Shown here piece by piece: positions 22,571 to 35,853 of a DNA stretch of 64,000 nucleotides (positions within the stretch are counted from its first letter, which is position 1; each line of letters starts with the position of its first letter). This DNA is from Zygnema cylindricum (Eukaryota > Streptophyta > Zygnematophyceae > Zygnematales > Zygnemataceae). The stretch lies in the NCBI GenBank assembly GCA_037447655.1, contig JBBHKE010001824.1:63941-127940 (forward strand), in the 5' to 3' direction. The position numbers and the translations under genes were made by a program. The notes under the pieces are model-generated. The model was not told the DNA's origin. It searched no databases and was given only the letters and a program-made list of their open reading frames with translations.

Positions 22571-22599
22571 ATTTATAGATTTCTAGAGTATTTCTAGGT

Positions 22600-23590
22600 T
22601 TAAATATGTTTTTATAAAAGGAAAAGAAAAAGGACGGACAGCCTGCCTCCACCTCCGCTCTGTAGCCCCCATACTTGTTGTAGTGACATACTTGTTGTAG
22701 TCACTGAAGGTAAGAGAGAGAGGTTGATCCATGGCTGCCTTAGTTCAACAAACAGCTATTTTTAGTAGGTTACTAAAAATATACTTAACGGACCAGAGAT
22801 TTGATCTCGGTACCTGCGGTTCGTCAAGTTGACCGATAACGGTCAGCTTTATCCTAATAGACTAGGAACAATGCTAAGGGCTATGGTATGTGATAGATAT
22901 ATATTTAGTTCAAGTGGCTAAAATTCATTTAACTAGAACTGTATACGGCGTACATAGATTCTGTTATATAAAGTACGTGGTACGACGCTAATTCAAAACG
23001 GATACCACGTATTTTGTTTTCGACATCGGAACAAATGTCGCGCAAGTATTTATTGCGGCTAAGACTGCGTTTCGCATAACATCCACAGTGCACATCATCG
23101 CCAAAATCCCGGAGTGGCACTTTGGCGTTTTTTGACGTGGCATGACCTGGAGCCACGTGGAGAGATGACATTCGGTCATAGGAATTCCGAGGAACGTACA
23201 GACGAGTGAAAAGCAGACACGCGTCCACTTAATAGCCTTGTCGTACATAGGCCGTACAAAAGGTACATCGGCAGTAGTACTTTTTGTGTACAATACAGTA
23301 ATCTGATTGGTCCGTACTTCATTAGATAGGAGTTATTAGAGAGAATCAGGACTTAGAAATTTTTGGTAGGTAGTCACCTCTCCCTTTAAGAGTTTGTACA
23401 AATTGGCATTTTTACTGCCTCATAACTTATCGGCGGGTTGGCCGTTTTTAGTGAATCTTTTTGCTACAGACTCAGGGGAGTCCAAGCTACACAGTGGTGC
23501 TGTAAAATTGTCAGTTTGTCTTCTTGGGCAGAAGTGGTCGTGGCTTAAAGTGGGTTTGTTAAATACTATCTAAAGGCTTCCTTTATTCTA
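22600..23590. other. No gene seen; leader of Copia piece at right end
   Basis: Several short ORFs without recognisable content. One CCACGTGG word at about 23153. Confidence 0.4.
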
Positions 23591-23598
23591 TAGTACAA

Positions 23599-24026
23599 TG
23601 GAGGACACACAATTGCAGGTTATGGGCCCACCCTCTAAGGTGCCCACCTTCAATGGATCTAGTTTCATCTATTGGGAAGCCATGATGATGGGAGCTTTGT
23701 GTGAAAAAAGATTCTGGGGTATCGTCAGTGGACAAGTGAAACGTCCACCTTCGGGAACTCCACAAGGATTTGGGGGAGTAAGGTTTTTCTGCAACAACGG
23801 CTGCCACAGCGGAGGAGGCAGATGATGGGGACAGGAGTGTGTCCGAAAAGGAAAAAGGGAAGGAGACACCCCTCACTCCTATTGCCATAGTATCGGGAGC
23901 AGCGACCGTGAAGACCGTGGAGAACGATACTCAAATGTGGGAGGATGTAAACATGGCTGCCAAGAACTTCATTCTGAGGCACCTCACTCAAGGTTTGGCC
24001 ACTCCTCATCTTCACATTTACAAGGG
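23599..24026 (+). mobile_element. Copia gag N-terminal fragment
   Basis: ATG at 23599 opens 'MEDTQLQVMGPPSKVPTFNG' with 'SSFIYWEAMMMGAL', the F-N-G-x-N/S-F-x-x-W start typical of Copia gag. A frameshift follows at about 23800, after which 'MWEDVNMAAKNFILRHLTQG' continues the domain. It is cut by the poly-G tract at 24027. It is the part of gag that would precede the fragments at 51.0-51.45 kb and 18.2 kb. Confidence 0.8.
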
Positions 24027-24095
24027 GGGGGGGGGGGGGGGGGGGGGGGGGGAGGGGGGGGGGGGGGGGGGGGGAGGGGGGGAGGGAGGGGGGGA
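24027..24095. repeat. ~65 nt poly-G tract with rare A
   Basis: Nearly pure G. It disrupts the Copia gag fragment and starts the purine block. Confidence 0.9.
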
Positions 24096-24755
24096 GGGAG
24101 AGGAAGGGTTTGAGGGACAAACTGAGTGAGAGAGACTGTTTTCCGTTGAGTAATAAAGGAGTGAGAGAGGGATGTTTCAAGAAAAAATCTCGTGAGAGGG
24201 AAGAGAGCTAGGGAGAGAGAAAGGTAGAGAGAGAGTGGGGGAGCGGGAGGACTTTGGATATATGAGGGGATGGAGAGGGAGGAGAAATGGAAGGTGGGGC
24301 GAGATAATGCAAGGGGAATGGAGAGAGATGGGAATTGGGATGGAGGGGAGAGGAAGGGAGAGGGTTGAAGGGAAGGTTGGGGAAAGTACGTATAGTGAGG
24401 ACGCAGAGGGGAAATGGGAAGGAGGAGAGTAAGTGAGAATGAGGGAGGGATGGAGGAAGGGATGGAGGGAAGGAGGGGGGGAGGGAGGGAGGGAAGGGGA
24501 GGAAAGAGGGGAAAGTGGTTGATGGATAAATGCAGGAAATGGGATAGTGGATATTGGGGTATAAGGCGAGAGATGGAGAGGGAAATGAGGATAAGGAGGT
24601 AAGGAGGACAGATTGGAAGGAGAGTGTAAGGGGGGGTAGTGAGAGGGTAAGGAGAAGGAGAGCGGAAGAGTGGAGAGAGAAGGTAAGGGGGAAGAGAGAG
24701 GGACAGGAGGATAAGAGGGAAAGAGAGGGGAGAAAGGTGTGAGAGAGAGAGAAAG
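24096..24755. repeat. ~660 nt purine-rich (GA/GGA) block
   Basis: Plus strand almost only A and G. Paired with a pyrimidine-rich block at 24830-25200 about 80 bases downstream. Long ORFs on both strands are artefacts. Confidence 0.85.
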
Positions 24756-24829
24756 AGAGAAAGGAAGGCATTGTGAACGTAAACGTTTCTTTCTTGACCA
24801 GAAAACTGGTTAGGGGAAACCTATATTAG

Positions 24830-25205
24830 CCCTCTCCTTCCCTTCCCTCCTCCCCCTTTCATGCCCCTCTCCCTGCGCCCTCCTCTCCCTTCTCCTTCCT
24901 CTTCCCTTCCCCTCCCCCCACGGCCACTACTTTCTGTATCCCTCCTCTCATTTGTCACACACAATCTGCAGTCAGCCTATCCTCTACCTCTCTCCCTCTC
25001 CTCTCTCCCCCTTCCCGTCTCCCCTCTTTTTCCCTCTATCTCTCCTCTCTCTCTTTCTCCCTCTCCCTCTCTCACCGTCGACTCCATTTATTTATTTTCC
25101 CTCTCGTTTCTCTCTCGCTCTCTTCCTGGCCCCTCGCATTCTTCTCCCCTCTCTCTCTCTCCCCCCCCCCCCCATTCCTCCCCTCTTTACCTCTTCTCTC
25201 CCCTT
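24830..25205. repeat. ~375 nt pyrimidine-rich (CT/CCT) block
   Basis: Plus strand mostly C and T, the composition complement of the preceding purine block. Confidence 0.85.
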
Positions 25206-25254
25206 TTCGTCTTTTTCTGAAAGTCTTCCCAATCACGGAACCTCTGTCCTCCGT

Positions 25255-25455
25255 TCCTCCCACGTGGCAATCCTCCGCCTTGCCATGTCAGCAGATTTGG
25301 AATCTTCCCAAAATCCAAAACAAAAAGTACGACCTTGTAGAAAAAGTCAACGATTTCCCAGTCTTATAGTGCCACGTGGCAGTCTTTGCTCCCACCTCCG
25401 TCGCCTCTAGGTCTTCGGAAACAGAACTGGCTATGTGATTTTGCCACGTGGCGAT
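25255..25455. promoter_or_regulatory. Three palindromic G-boxes (CCACGTGG)
   Basis: CACGTG at 25261, 25373 and 25445, each inside the wider CCACGTGG palindrome, within 190 bases. It resembles a light- or stress-responsive promoter, but I cannot recognise a gene on either side. Confidence 0.35.
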
Positions 25456-26310
25456 GCCATAGAGTCGCAGCCCGAGTCTCTCATGCGAGGAAAACGACAG
25501 AAAGGAAAGGACTTTTTCTGACGTGGAGGGAGGGCGGGCGCGAAGGGAGCAGCGAAAATTATTCTGTACCGCGATATGATTTTGGCGGCATCGTACAGTC
25601 CAAATTCGTTTTCGGGGGATTCGTCCTTGACCGGACAGATCTGTCTTACGACGAAAGTACACAAAACGACAATAATTTGAAGGTTGCCTGTACGGTTTGT
25701 GTACCACGTGCAATACTGGCATCCGTACAGCATCGATTTCCGATCTCACGCGAAAGATATTGTTCGGATTGGTCGGTGGGTTTTGCGCTACAGTTGTGTC
25801 GGCGCGGGGACTGTACCTTCCCCACGGCCCGGATGTACTATCAAAGTGTTGTCGTGACGTGTGTACGGACGAATATTTGAGTGAAGTACAGCAGAATCTT
25901 CGTTCGTCGGTGATATTGCGGCCGAACTCTTGTCGGTACGCGGGATGGCGTTAGCGTCATGGCATGTCACGACGCGTCACGCGCGGCTTCTGTTGAATGG
26001 TGACGGGGGATTTTGTCGATTTTCTGTTCCGCTAGCGACAAATTTTAGTGGTCAAATGTCAAATATGCAAAACCCTTGACAACGAACACCACGTGTCTCA
26101 CTATCAGTCTCCAATTTCCGGCCGAAATTTTGGGATTTTGTTGTCCACATTCGATAAATGACGGGCCTTCAAGTCGGTGGAGAATGACATTTGTCGGACG
26201 CGCTGCGGCGAAAGTTTTGGCGATAAGCTTTTGCCTTTGTCGTTTCTCAGAAGCCGGTTTTGGCTCCCTCTGGGACCGACAGGAAGGTCAGACACGTTTT
26301 GGAGGTTCGT
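25456..26310. other. GC-richer region, no recognised gene
   Basis: A 164-codon plus ORF (25386-25880) overlaps a 153-codon minus ORF (25288-25749). Neither resembles a known family. Confidence 0.4.
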
Positions 26311-26315
26311 TTCAG

Positions 26316-26530
26316 TACACTGGGTTTCGCTATTAGTGTGGATTATTTGTGCCGCGACTCAAACACCTTTTCTCCGTGCACACATGTCCCATTTTTTGTT
26401 TTTGGAATTGCCAATTCGACGGTGAACATTATTCGTTTCCATGGAAACCGTCAGATTAACGATCGGACAAGTGTTCACGTAGAAAACATGTTTCTAAGAA
26501 GGGCGAAAAAAATATTTACAATTGTCGTAG
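26316..26530. mobile_element. TA-flanked foldback MITE, family 4, degenerate copy
   Basis: Starts TACACTGGGTTTCGCTATTA and is homologous through its length to the element at 27678, with shared blocks 'TTTTCTCCGT', 'AACCGTCAGAT' and 'ACATGT..C.TAGA..A'. The right end is decayed. Confidence 0.6.
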
Positions 26531-27677
26531 TCTAATGTTACAGTTTCTTAGATCGTCTTTTCATGTTACTACATAATCTTGGATCCATGCTAGTTTCGCT
26601 TGTCGTTCGCGGTTTTAAAGTACAGTTCAGTACAACAAGTAGTCGGTTAGTGGTTCTGACGAATCCGACAGAAGCTCGCGAATCTTGGATCGATGACGAT
26701 CCCAAAATGCGGCCGCGTGTACATCGACGAGTCGTACAAATGTACAATGTACTTCTTGACTCTCTAAAGGCGGTTTTCGAGGTTGCGTCAATTTTAACTT
26801 TCTTTTTTATATTTTTCCGCTTGCCACGTCGGTATTTCCGTACTCACACGGATCGACGTGAATATGCGGAACACGGACGCGGAAAAAAAATGCGAAATCA
26901 CTTTTGGACCAATGGGAGGCTTCGAACGGGAAAATACGGCGTTAACAAAGAGTCTCCGAGCTCGTTCAGTTTTGTCATTATTTAGTTTTTTACAGAAAGT
27001 ACAGAAGGTGATATCTGGAAGAAGCATTATTCTATAATTTATTGCTTGGCCATATCAATGACAAAATACGATCTTTGTAGTTTCTGTCCTTTGTCGTTTT
27101 TTTTTGGTTGTTAAATTTGTTTCTGATCGTCGGGGACACGTCCAAAAGTTACTAAAAACAAAATAAATAACATAACGCCAAAATATATACTCATTGTCAA
27201 AAATCGTCGCAGAAAAACATATCTTTGAACACCTTTTTCCTATTTTGTCTGATCCGGATATACAGTCATCACCTAGATCTCCAATCCGGACCGTCCAATA
27301 CGAGATTTTCAAATCCACCGAGTTATTCGAGGTCTAGGGTTTCAACCTTTAGCTTTTAGCTTTGAACTGCGCCTGTCGCAGGGTTCAGCCGCATGCGATA
27401 GAAAAGTGCGTTTTTGACTTTTTCCTAAGGACCGGGCCTACGCCTAGGTTTAAAGTTTAAACTTAAAATGTGCGGGTTTCCTATGCGCGTAATGTGTGGA
27501 CGAAACTGAACGGCAATGTCGTGGTACAGTAAGCGCATAGGATGGGTACAGTAGTTCACCGTGCACACTCCATGTTTTCGAACGATCCCGTCGGCTCCGG
27601 TTGACGTACGATGGAATAGATTTTCTGATTTTGACGCAAACCGACGAACAGGCGACACCAAAATCAAATGGAACTCC
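26531..27677. other. No gene seen
   Basis: Several ORFs of 70-140 codons without recognisable content. Confidence 0.4.
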
Positions 27678-27898
27678 TACACCGTGTATCGCAATTAGTG
27701 TTAATAATTTGTTCGCCACATAAAACATCTTTTCTCCGTACAGCCTTGTCCGATTTTAAATTTCAGATAGTCAATCGGAAGCTGAGAATCATACCTTTCA
27801 ATCGCAACCGTCAGATCTACAATTCGACATGTGTGTACGGAGAAAAGATGTTTTAAGAGACGAAAAAAAAAATAACACTAATAGCGATTCACCGTGTA
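27678..27898. mobile_element. TA-flanked foldback MITE, family 4 (221 bp)
   Basis: Left end TACACCGTGTATCGCAATTA, right end TAATAGCG-type ACACTAATAGCGATTCACCG then TGTA. The subterminal 'AACATCTTTTCTCCGTAC' is repeated inverted as 'GTACGGAGAAAAGATGTT', so much of the element can fold. The ends sit on TA, as in Tc1/mariner-type insertion. It abuts the family 1 element at 27897. Confidence 0.8.
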
Positions 27899-28726
27899 GT
27901 GTTGTGTATCGGTAAGGATTTGCCAATAACCGATATGGGCCTTTTTCCGGGTTGCCGATAATCGAGATATATCGTTATCGGTGTTATCGCCGATAAACAA
28001 CCGATAATATCGGTTAATTATCGGAGATAACACCAATATCAATAACTATCGGCGATAACTGTACAGACCGTATAGATAAATGTACGGCCAATACACTCAA
28101 CTGTACACGTTATTCCCCAGACGCGCCGCGGACCCCCTTCCCCCCGATTTCGGTAAAAAATACCGAAATTTCCTTGATTATTTCTAGTTTAAGGGGGTTT
28201 TACTTGGGTTCCACGCTCCCATACCCGTCCAAAATGTCCTTTTAACTGCTATTTTTTTTTGCAAGGTTAATTACGCCCTCATATCACTTCCATGGTGGTA
28301 GTAAATGGTGGCGTCTGACATATGTGTTCGTCTGCTCTGTTCGTCTGTTCGTCTATTTTTCAAAAAAGTTTGATTTACAAATTTACAACGTAATTTAATA
28401 TTTTCGTTTTGGTACTATAGTTTTAGGACAATAAAGTATTGTTTTAAATTTGTCGACATTTATGTGTTACGATGTCCGTAATAAATTCCAGTTAAACAGA
28501 TACGGAACATATTCTTATACGTGGCATGCCACGCTATATAAAGTCAATAATATAATACAGTATGTTATAAAGTACTATTGTATGCATACTATATATTTTT
28601 AAAGTTATCGTCGATATGGAATTTGCTGGTCTCGGACCAACATATCGGGACCTCTGACCGTTCGATAACCGATAACTATCGGTATCGATGTTACCGCGAT
28701 AATATGTTTACCGATACACAACACTA
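27897..28726. mobile_element. hAT-like family 1 element, long subtype (830 bp)
   Basis: Ends TAGTGTTGTGTATCGG and CCGATACACAACACTA, with arms rich in CCGATAA/TTATCGG. It is collinear with 36822-37621, including a GCGCCGCGGACCCCCTTCC block, so the two define a subtype distinct from the ~400 bp copies. Confidence 0.85.
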
Positions 28727-31700
28727 GAAATCACATTTGAAGGTACGAACGTATATATTACGAAAACATCAATGTTGGGGTTCGTATTTCACCCGTAAGT
28801 AAGATAGTAAGTCTCCATTTTTGTTATTCAATTCTACATAAAGTATGCAAATTGCAACCACTGGATATTTTGAAGTCAACAATCCCAAATCTAGACAATA
28901 TCAAACACCCCTTTAACATCTTCAAAATAATAAACGGGATATATTTTGACGCACACTCACGAACGGGCGACAAAAACATTTGTTTATTGTAAAGTTTTTA
29001 AAAGTGGCTACCTCCCAAAACACCACCAAATTAGTCTTAACATTATATTTCATGTATGCAAATCTTAGTCCTTTAGATTTGTTGAATCCAACAGTCTCAA
29101 ATGTAGAGAAATTGAAACCCTTTTTAACTCTTGGAAAAGTTCACACTTCAGTAAAAAAAAAACACACAAATCGTTCACCTTTCTAATTTCCTACCTATCG
29201 ACCTGAAATTCAAGCAGTTTTGAATCTATTTTTTTCAATATCATATAGTTTATGGGGTATGTTAATGATTCATACCGCATCGCATCGATGCGGAAGGTGA
29301 CACATGTGGCTTCAATGCAACCAATGGCACAAAGAATGTTGTTAAAATAGCAAATGATGTTACAAGGTACACTTCCTTGGTGAAAACTTATTTTAAGACA
29401 TTAGTGACGCATCCCAAATCTTGGCTCGTTCATATGCCCAACCTTCATGTGCGGTTACAAATACTAAACAACGTGTAAAAAACATGCATCATGTCTTGAT
29501 GCCATAGAAAACGTAAAAACCTTTACCGCAAAAGGGCAAAACTCTACCTTGTAGGTCAACAATGAGAGAACATAACATGTTGATATCCAATCATTCAGCT
29601 TAATATTGTATGACACTACACTGTAATACCAGATTATATCGCAAACATATAGTAAACCTCAAGTCAATATGTTGTACCAACACATAGTCAATGCGCGTAA
29701 TTCCTAACGCATTGTCCGCCAATGAATACTAAATCACCAACATTGATTAGCATCACAACATTGTGAGCAAAAAAAAACCATAAAACGCTTAGTAATTATA
29801 AAGTATGAGTATATAATCCGAAAAAAAAAATGTTTTTTAAAGACCCCATGTTAAGGCTTGAAGTTAGAAAACTAAAGACATTAAAGCCCGTCGATCTCTA
29901 ACAGTTTCCGTTTAAGACGACGAACTTTTAGTTTACTATGTATCGTTGCTAAACCTGATCATTTATCACGAGGGTCTCGCATCTGGAAAGTTAATGTCGA
30001 CGACATATCGTGGTGCAGTATTGCACAATAATTAAAATCATTAATATCAATTTTTTATATGCGATATTGCAAAAAATTTGCACGATTCGTATTACCACAA
30101 ACTTGAAGGTTGAAAGCTTATCCTAACTTCTACTGATTATTCTAACCATGTTGTTAACATCTAATAAGGGTACTTCAAACTAAAAATAAATGTTCATAAA
30201 TCTTAAAAGTTGTTGAACAAGATTTTTGTATTTTTGCAATCATTTGTACTTCAAGATATTCGTTCGGTTTCTACGTTCATCATTTTATTTTAAAACGTTC
30301 CTATATTTGTTGATACGTGCTATTTTTTAAAATATTAAATAGCAAAGAGTCATATAAGCCAAAATCAGCGTAAAGTACAAAATAAAATAGTGTACTTCCT
30401 ACATTGAGCTATACAAGATGTTACGATACTGTCCATATATAACAATTTGATTTCCTCAAAATTTGTGAATGTTTTTAGCGTAAAATAGTTATTTCTAAAA
30501 TTTGTAGGTGGCAAATAATCTGTTTGCACGCCCCAATATTAAAAGAGTGAGTTCGATAGTCAAGAGATATTCAGTTGCAACCATTTTCTTTCACTAAGGT
30601 AATTAATTGTTTTTATACCGATTTTTCCCAAATTATAAGATCTAAAAAACATATTTATTAAACTAAAAACTTGTCATTGTAAACATGGTGCATGCCTAAT
30701 AATATGATGATAAAAATATTTTCAAGGTAATACACACAAGTTCTTCATTATCCACACCGAGCCCCGTCCTCCCCGATTGTAATTATCAACCTATATCTCT
30801 TAAAAAATTAATCCGCCAAAAAAAATTGTACTTTAAAGATAAAGGTGTCATCTTCCGTCATATCCCAAGCCCAAAATTACACAATTATGTCTTTCGAACG
30901 GGCAACGGGCACACTTTTTCCTGTTTGGCATGTATCGTTTTTGAAATATCATTCGAATGTCGACGTTAGATAAATATTTGCCAAATATTATGCCATTTAT
31001 GGTTTTTATTCTTTTTATTGTTTTGTGACAAACGGTAAAAGGATATACAACCCTATTGGTTACAGTTCAAAATAGGTGTCGGTTGAATTAAAAGTGATCA
31101 TCTTTGATCAATTAGTATTAAAACAACATCGAGATTAATAATTGAACATAATACAAAACTTGTTTACAACTCTAATTTACGAATAATGATATTTTTGTTA
31201 AAAGAGTTGATGCTCTTTTGTTTTCCTACTTAACATTGCCTCATAGATCATTTTTGAGCAACAATATATTTTAAAGGTGCCTATGCAACTCTTTTATTTA
31301 ACATTTTATAAGTTATTGTAGTCGATCATAACATAATGTTATTATATCATTTCTCTCAACTTAGATTGGTGAGGGTTACTTGTAGCGACCACTTATGTCA
31401 AGTTTTTCGTATGTTATTCATCAATTTTCTCCTCCTCATTTTGTGGTTCAAAGTCATACCATTTACTCGTAAGACAATAAAGTTATCTCGAGTACATGTG
31501 AATGTCATGTCTCGTTGGTTTACGAGCCCTAGCCGAGTTCGTTAAAAATCCAAAAAAACTCATACAAAACGAATAAAGAGATGTATCGCTCTTCTATTGG
31601 CCACCCACATGGTGGTGACAACCATCTCCAAGCTCATATCTCGGTGGAAAAAATTGTTAAAATCTTTAAGTTATCTTTGAAATGACATTAATTCGAGATG

Positions 31701-33268
31701 CATGTATCATTTTAGGATGAATTTCTCCTAATAATACCATGCGACATTGCATGCTAGTTCATGACACTCTTTCTAATTTCATCCCGTAGTATGTTTTGCT
31801 CACATGTGAATATCTCAAGTGGCCAAAATGCCCATTAAGTTGTTAATTCCCTCTTGTGATCAATCATAATGAAGTAATTTTGGCAAAACTAAACACTTAT
31901 GGTTTTTTATTATGCATGAAGCCTATGGAAGTGGACAACGTATAAAAACCATACAAGCGAGAATTTCTTAGTTGCATTATAAGTTGCTTCTATTACAAGG
32001 TTATGTTGTTTTGTTCGAGCAAGCTTTCAATAGCCCTGTCGCGGATGCTTTGGCACAGAACCTATCGTACAATTTTGTTTTGGTTGGCCAAAATTGAATG
32101 TTTGGCTAATAAAAAGCTGATCGTAAGAGAATTGGCCATTAACACCTTGATGTTTTCAAGGTGTGTGTTGTATCGCAACTCAGAATGTGACTAAGTTGAT
32201 GAATTTTTATTTTTTATTATTATTATTGGTTTTTTTATTATTTTTGACTTTTATAGTTCATTTAATCACTTTCTTTTGCTCTTCAAGTCTTTCTTTTGCT
32301 CATAACAAATAACATTGTAGGGATTTCCACGTCACTCAGCATGTGCATGATAGTTGTCATACTACATCGTTATAGACACATATATAAATATTTAAATATA
32401 AACATCGTCAACCGTTACATTGCATGTGGATTTTGAAGGATTATACATTTGGCCACAATAGATCATTGTTTGTCGAAAATTATAATGCCCCCATTTTTAT
32501 CATTTTACGTGGAACGTGATTTGAATGCGACCCTTTGTCTTTCTCTCCCGCCCTCCCGCTTTCGCTTTCTCTATAAACCCCGTGCTTCTTTCTTTTTGAC
32601 CCCCTCTCTGGATTTTCTTCTCGTCCTCCCTCCCTCCCTACCTACCTCTCTCATTCTGTTCTCGCCTCCCTTGTTCCATCCCTCTCTTCTTACGTCCCTC
32701 TTCAAGCCCCCTCGTTCCTCGTTATTTACCTCCTTTCCCTCTCGTTTTTAAAAAACCCATATTCGTGCATAAGAATCGCATAAAGCTTGGTATGTTGGCG
32801 ATTTTTGCCATATAACATTTCATCGACACATCGTTGTCGATAAATCGATCAAAATATAATAAATGGTTTTTGCATTTATATTGTTTAAATTCATCATTGT
32901 TTACCTAGTGCAGTTCATATTACTAAATGACTCGCTTCTCATGTTTAACCGTTATGCTCTTATTTTTGATGTCTTTACTCAACCCTCGTATTTGATTGAG
33001 AGTAATAATTACAAGGGGAATTACTGCAATAATGTTCTCACATGTTCAAACCTCGATCAGCTACAGTATAGGGACGCGTTTGTGAGTCAGTGTTACTTGT
33101 GTCAATTAACGGATGGTTTGTTAGCTTTAAGTCCTCGAATCCAAAATAGCGTCAATAACACTGGGTTAATGCTTTTCAGTGATATTTTTTTACAGTAATA
33201 ACGATTCACGGTGTAGTGTAATGTTACTATAAATCCTACAGAAGTGTGGAAACCCCATCACTTGCCCT
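28727..33268. other. 4.5 kb AT-rich region without a recognised gene
   Basis: Only short ORFs. A TATAAA word at 32571 heads a C/T-rich 170 base stretch that resembles a plant 5' leader, but no coding exon follows that I recognise. A family 4-like terminus (AATAACGATTCACGGTGTA) lies at about 33198-33216 without a visible partner. Confidence 0.5.
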
Positions 33269-33640
33269 TAGTGTTATGTATCGAAGGCCCCTAGCTGATA
33301 TTCGTTATGTACCTAATTTTGGGTACCCGATAATCGATAAATCGCTTCGATATATCAAGGAGGCCAATATCGGGATATTTTTGTGATATATTGGCCGATG
33401 ATTCGATATACTTTCTACCGCGATATATCGAAGTTGACGCTAGGCCAAAAAAAAAATTCAAAAGCCTTCCCCCCCCATCCCCTTGTGGCGCGCCCTTAGT
33501 CTGGGGGGGGGGGCGTACGGTTTTTTTGTACCTTTTGCGTACGACTTTCTGTACGACTATTGAGGCCTCTAACCAATCGATAATAGATATATCGAATATC
33601 TAATTTATCGCGATTTTTTTTTAGCCGATACACAACATTA
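33269..33640. mobile_element. hAT-like family 1 MITE (372 bp)
   Basis: Ends TAGTGTTATGTATCG and CGATACACAACATTA, with the C-run/GTGGCGCGCCC/G-run core. No clear duplication remains at the flanks. Confidence 0.8.
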
Positions 33641-34149
33641 CAACTCCCTACGCCATACATTTGTGGTAAAATAATGTTTACGTTTGTGAGATAATCAGTC
33701 TATTATAGATTCTTCGAGTGAAAAGATTTTCGTTCACTTTGTTGTTTTGTCGCTATCTTTGCTTGACCAGTTGTATATAAACATTTTTAACTAGAAAAAC
33801 TGAAGGTCTCGTAGTAAAACACCCTTCCATAAAAATACTTTTCCTATATTTTGCTCTTCGCGACTATTTTTTTTTGTTGTTAAACACCACGCTGCGAGTT
33901 GTGAGTGGCTAATCGTTTTTCGCGCGCGTCTCGACGGCGCATAACTAAACAGCCTCAAAAGACGTGTCGCGGTGGATAAACCGCAACCGTAGAAAGGTCG
34001 GATTCGCGAACATGCCTGAATCTGTTGTTTTGTCATGACCTTTGGTTTAGGGTTTGCGTACCAAGAGCGCTTTCAAAAAAACAAATACAACAGAATTAAA
34101 TATTCTATTTCTGTTCGTACTGGAAGTACATGGACGAAATAGCCAATAA

Positions 34150-35853
34150 GGGTGCGTCTTTATGTGCCAAAGTAAGGGTTTTTTTCTGTCGTAAAACTTA
34201 GAGTCGTACAACGTAAGCTTCAACCGTACAAAAAAATAGAAAAAAGGAGAAGTACATTTTGCGGCATCATTGAATTTAGGATGTACTACATGTTGTCGTC
34301 TTGTGTTCTTCTACCCACGGCCACGCCAAAAAACGTCATCTTCAAACTTTTTTTTAAAAAATAAGGACGATGTGTTTTAAAACAAAGCATTTTCGAAAGA
34401 CAAATTGGAACACGTATTAGCACGTGTAAAAAAAATTACAAATATTTTAAACGAATTAAATCGACGGCAAAAGGTACACTATTCGTTATATTTTGTCCGT
34501 TTGCGTTCAAGTACGACGAGGCAAATTACACAATTTGTTAGATTTTGTCCGTTTGCACTTGGTACGGATTTTATTTCGCCAGGGGTCTCAAGATTTTGAT
34601 GCCATTTCACGTCGAGCGGATAGGCGACCCAAAGGCAAAGTGCATCTTCGTCAACCGTCAAAGGGCATAGGCTGGAAGGCTGTCTACAATGTCACAAAAA
34701 ATCATGTGGCGTCACAAGCAGCTAGAAAAAAGAACGTGTCATCACAGATTGTAGACGCTGACAGCCGTCACGGGCATTGTCAACGTGTAACAAGATCTCA
34801 TACCTCTCAGAAAATCCCATTACTACAAACAATCCCAACAACACATTCCACACATTGGAAAATACATATCCACATTGGACCACACTCACATAAGGATAAA
34901 CTTTAAATTAAAAGAAGCTTCTGTCCACATAACATTAGCTTGGTCTCTTGCCCTCGTGGCTCAACCCTTCTTATTAAAGTGTTTTCCACTACTCTCCACT
35001 CTTAATAATTCTATCTCTTAACTACCAAAACACTATTTAGTTAGTAAGAGATTCAATGCAAAAATGCCTTTTCTCCAATTTGGTATTAATCGCTCAGACC
35101 AAGATCAGCCGGAATTTCCACAAACTTTTCCAAAGGAAAAGATGTCCACTCCCCTCTTAGACTTCACTATTTATCCATCATGGCCCTGGACTCGTTTGAA
35201 CAGGCTTTTACCTGGGCCATCTGGGACTCGGACTGACCAATGCAAAAACGTGCGAAATCTCTTACTAACTATTTAGCACTTTACTAACCAATCAAACGCT
35301 ACGTTTCACTACGTAACATTTACGTGCAAAAGTGTGCGCCAAACGAAACGCGACTTCGCACGATCGTGCGTCACAAATTTCGCACGCGAAACTTCCTCCG
35401 AAATTCCCTTAAGTGAAAGTGACGTTTCGTACTAAAGATTGTAAGAAACGAAACACCGTGCATACTAAACGTTTCATTAGAACTTTATGAAACGTGCACT
35501 CGAAATGTCGGTACTAATTTGACCCTTTAACCCGTTTCAATGATACCCGCTTGTTATTTAGACCCCGCGCTGTCGCCTAAATACACTCATCGCTATAACT
35601 TTTGATATATAACTCCAAATCGCGTGATTCTTTCGCGGAAGTCTACCAAATTTAGTACTCTATAATCATAACACCTAAATACCCCTTTACGAACAAGTTC
35701 GATCTGCTATTACTGTTACACAGCGTATACAATCGTCACACCTTTAAGTAACTATGTCATTGTTACACATAGGGACACTTGAAATCCGGGTCCGCCGGAT
35801 CTGCGCTAAAAAACAAACTAATTTCGCTAAGTTTCAAGTACATGGAGACGCCT
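34150..35853. mobile_element. Family 3 inverted-repeat element (1.7 kb) with internal insertion
   Basis: Left end GGGTGCGTCTTTATG, right end reading CATGGAGACGCC, the mirrored family 3 termini. The right arm 'GGGTCCGCCGGATCTGCGC' is the inverse of the arm in the 46341 copy. About 940 bases near 34792-35730 have no counterpart in other copies and look like a later insertion. No transposase is seen. Confidence 0.7.

Noticed and set aside
25386-25880. 164-codon plus-strand ORF and overlapping minus ORF
   Set aside because: Overlap on opposite strands and no family resemblance; G-boxes nearby are not enough to call a gene.
29200-29590. Possible PIF/Harbinger transposase remnant on the minus strand ('AHEGWAYERAKIWDASLM')
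   Set aside because: Only a faint resemblance to the G-W-x-x-x-x-x-D region with many stops; too weak to annotate.
32449-33198. Two ORFs (100 and 111 codons) after a TATA-like word
   Set aside because: The first is pyrimidine-rich low complexity; the second ends in MITE-like sequence and matches nothing known.
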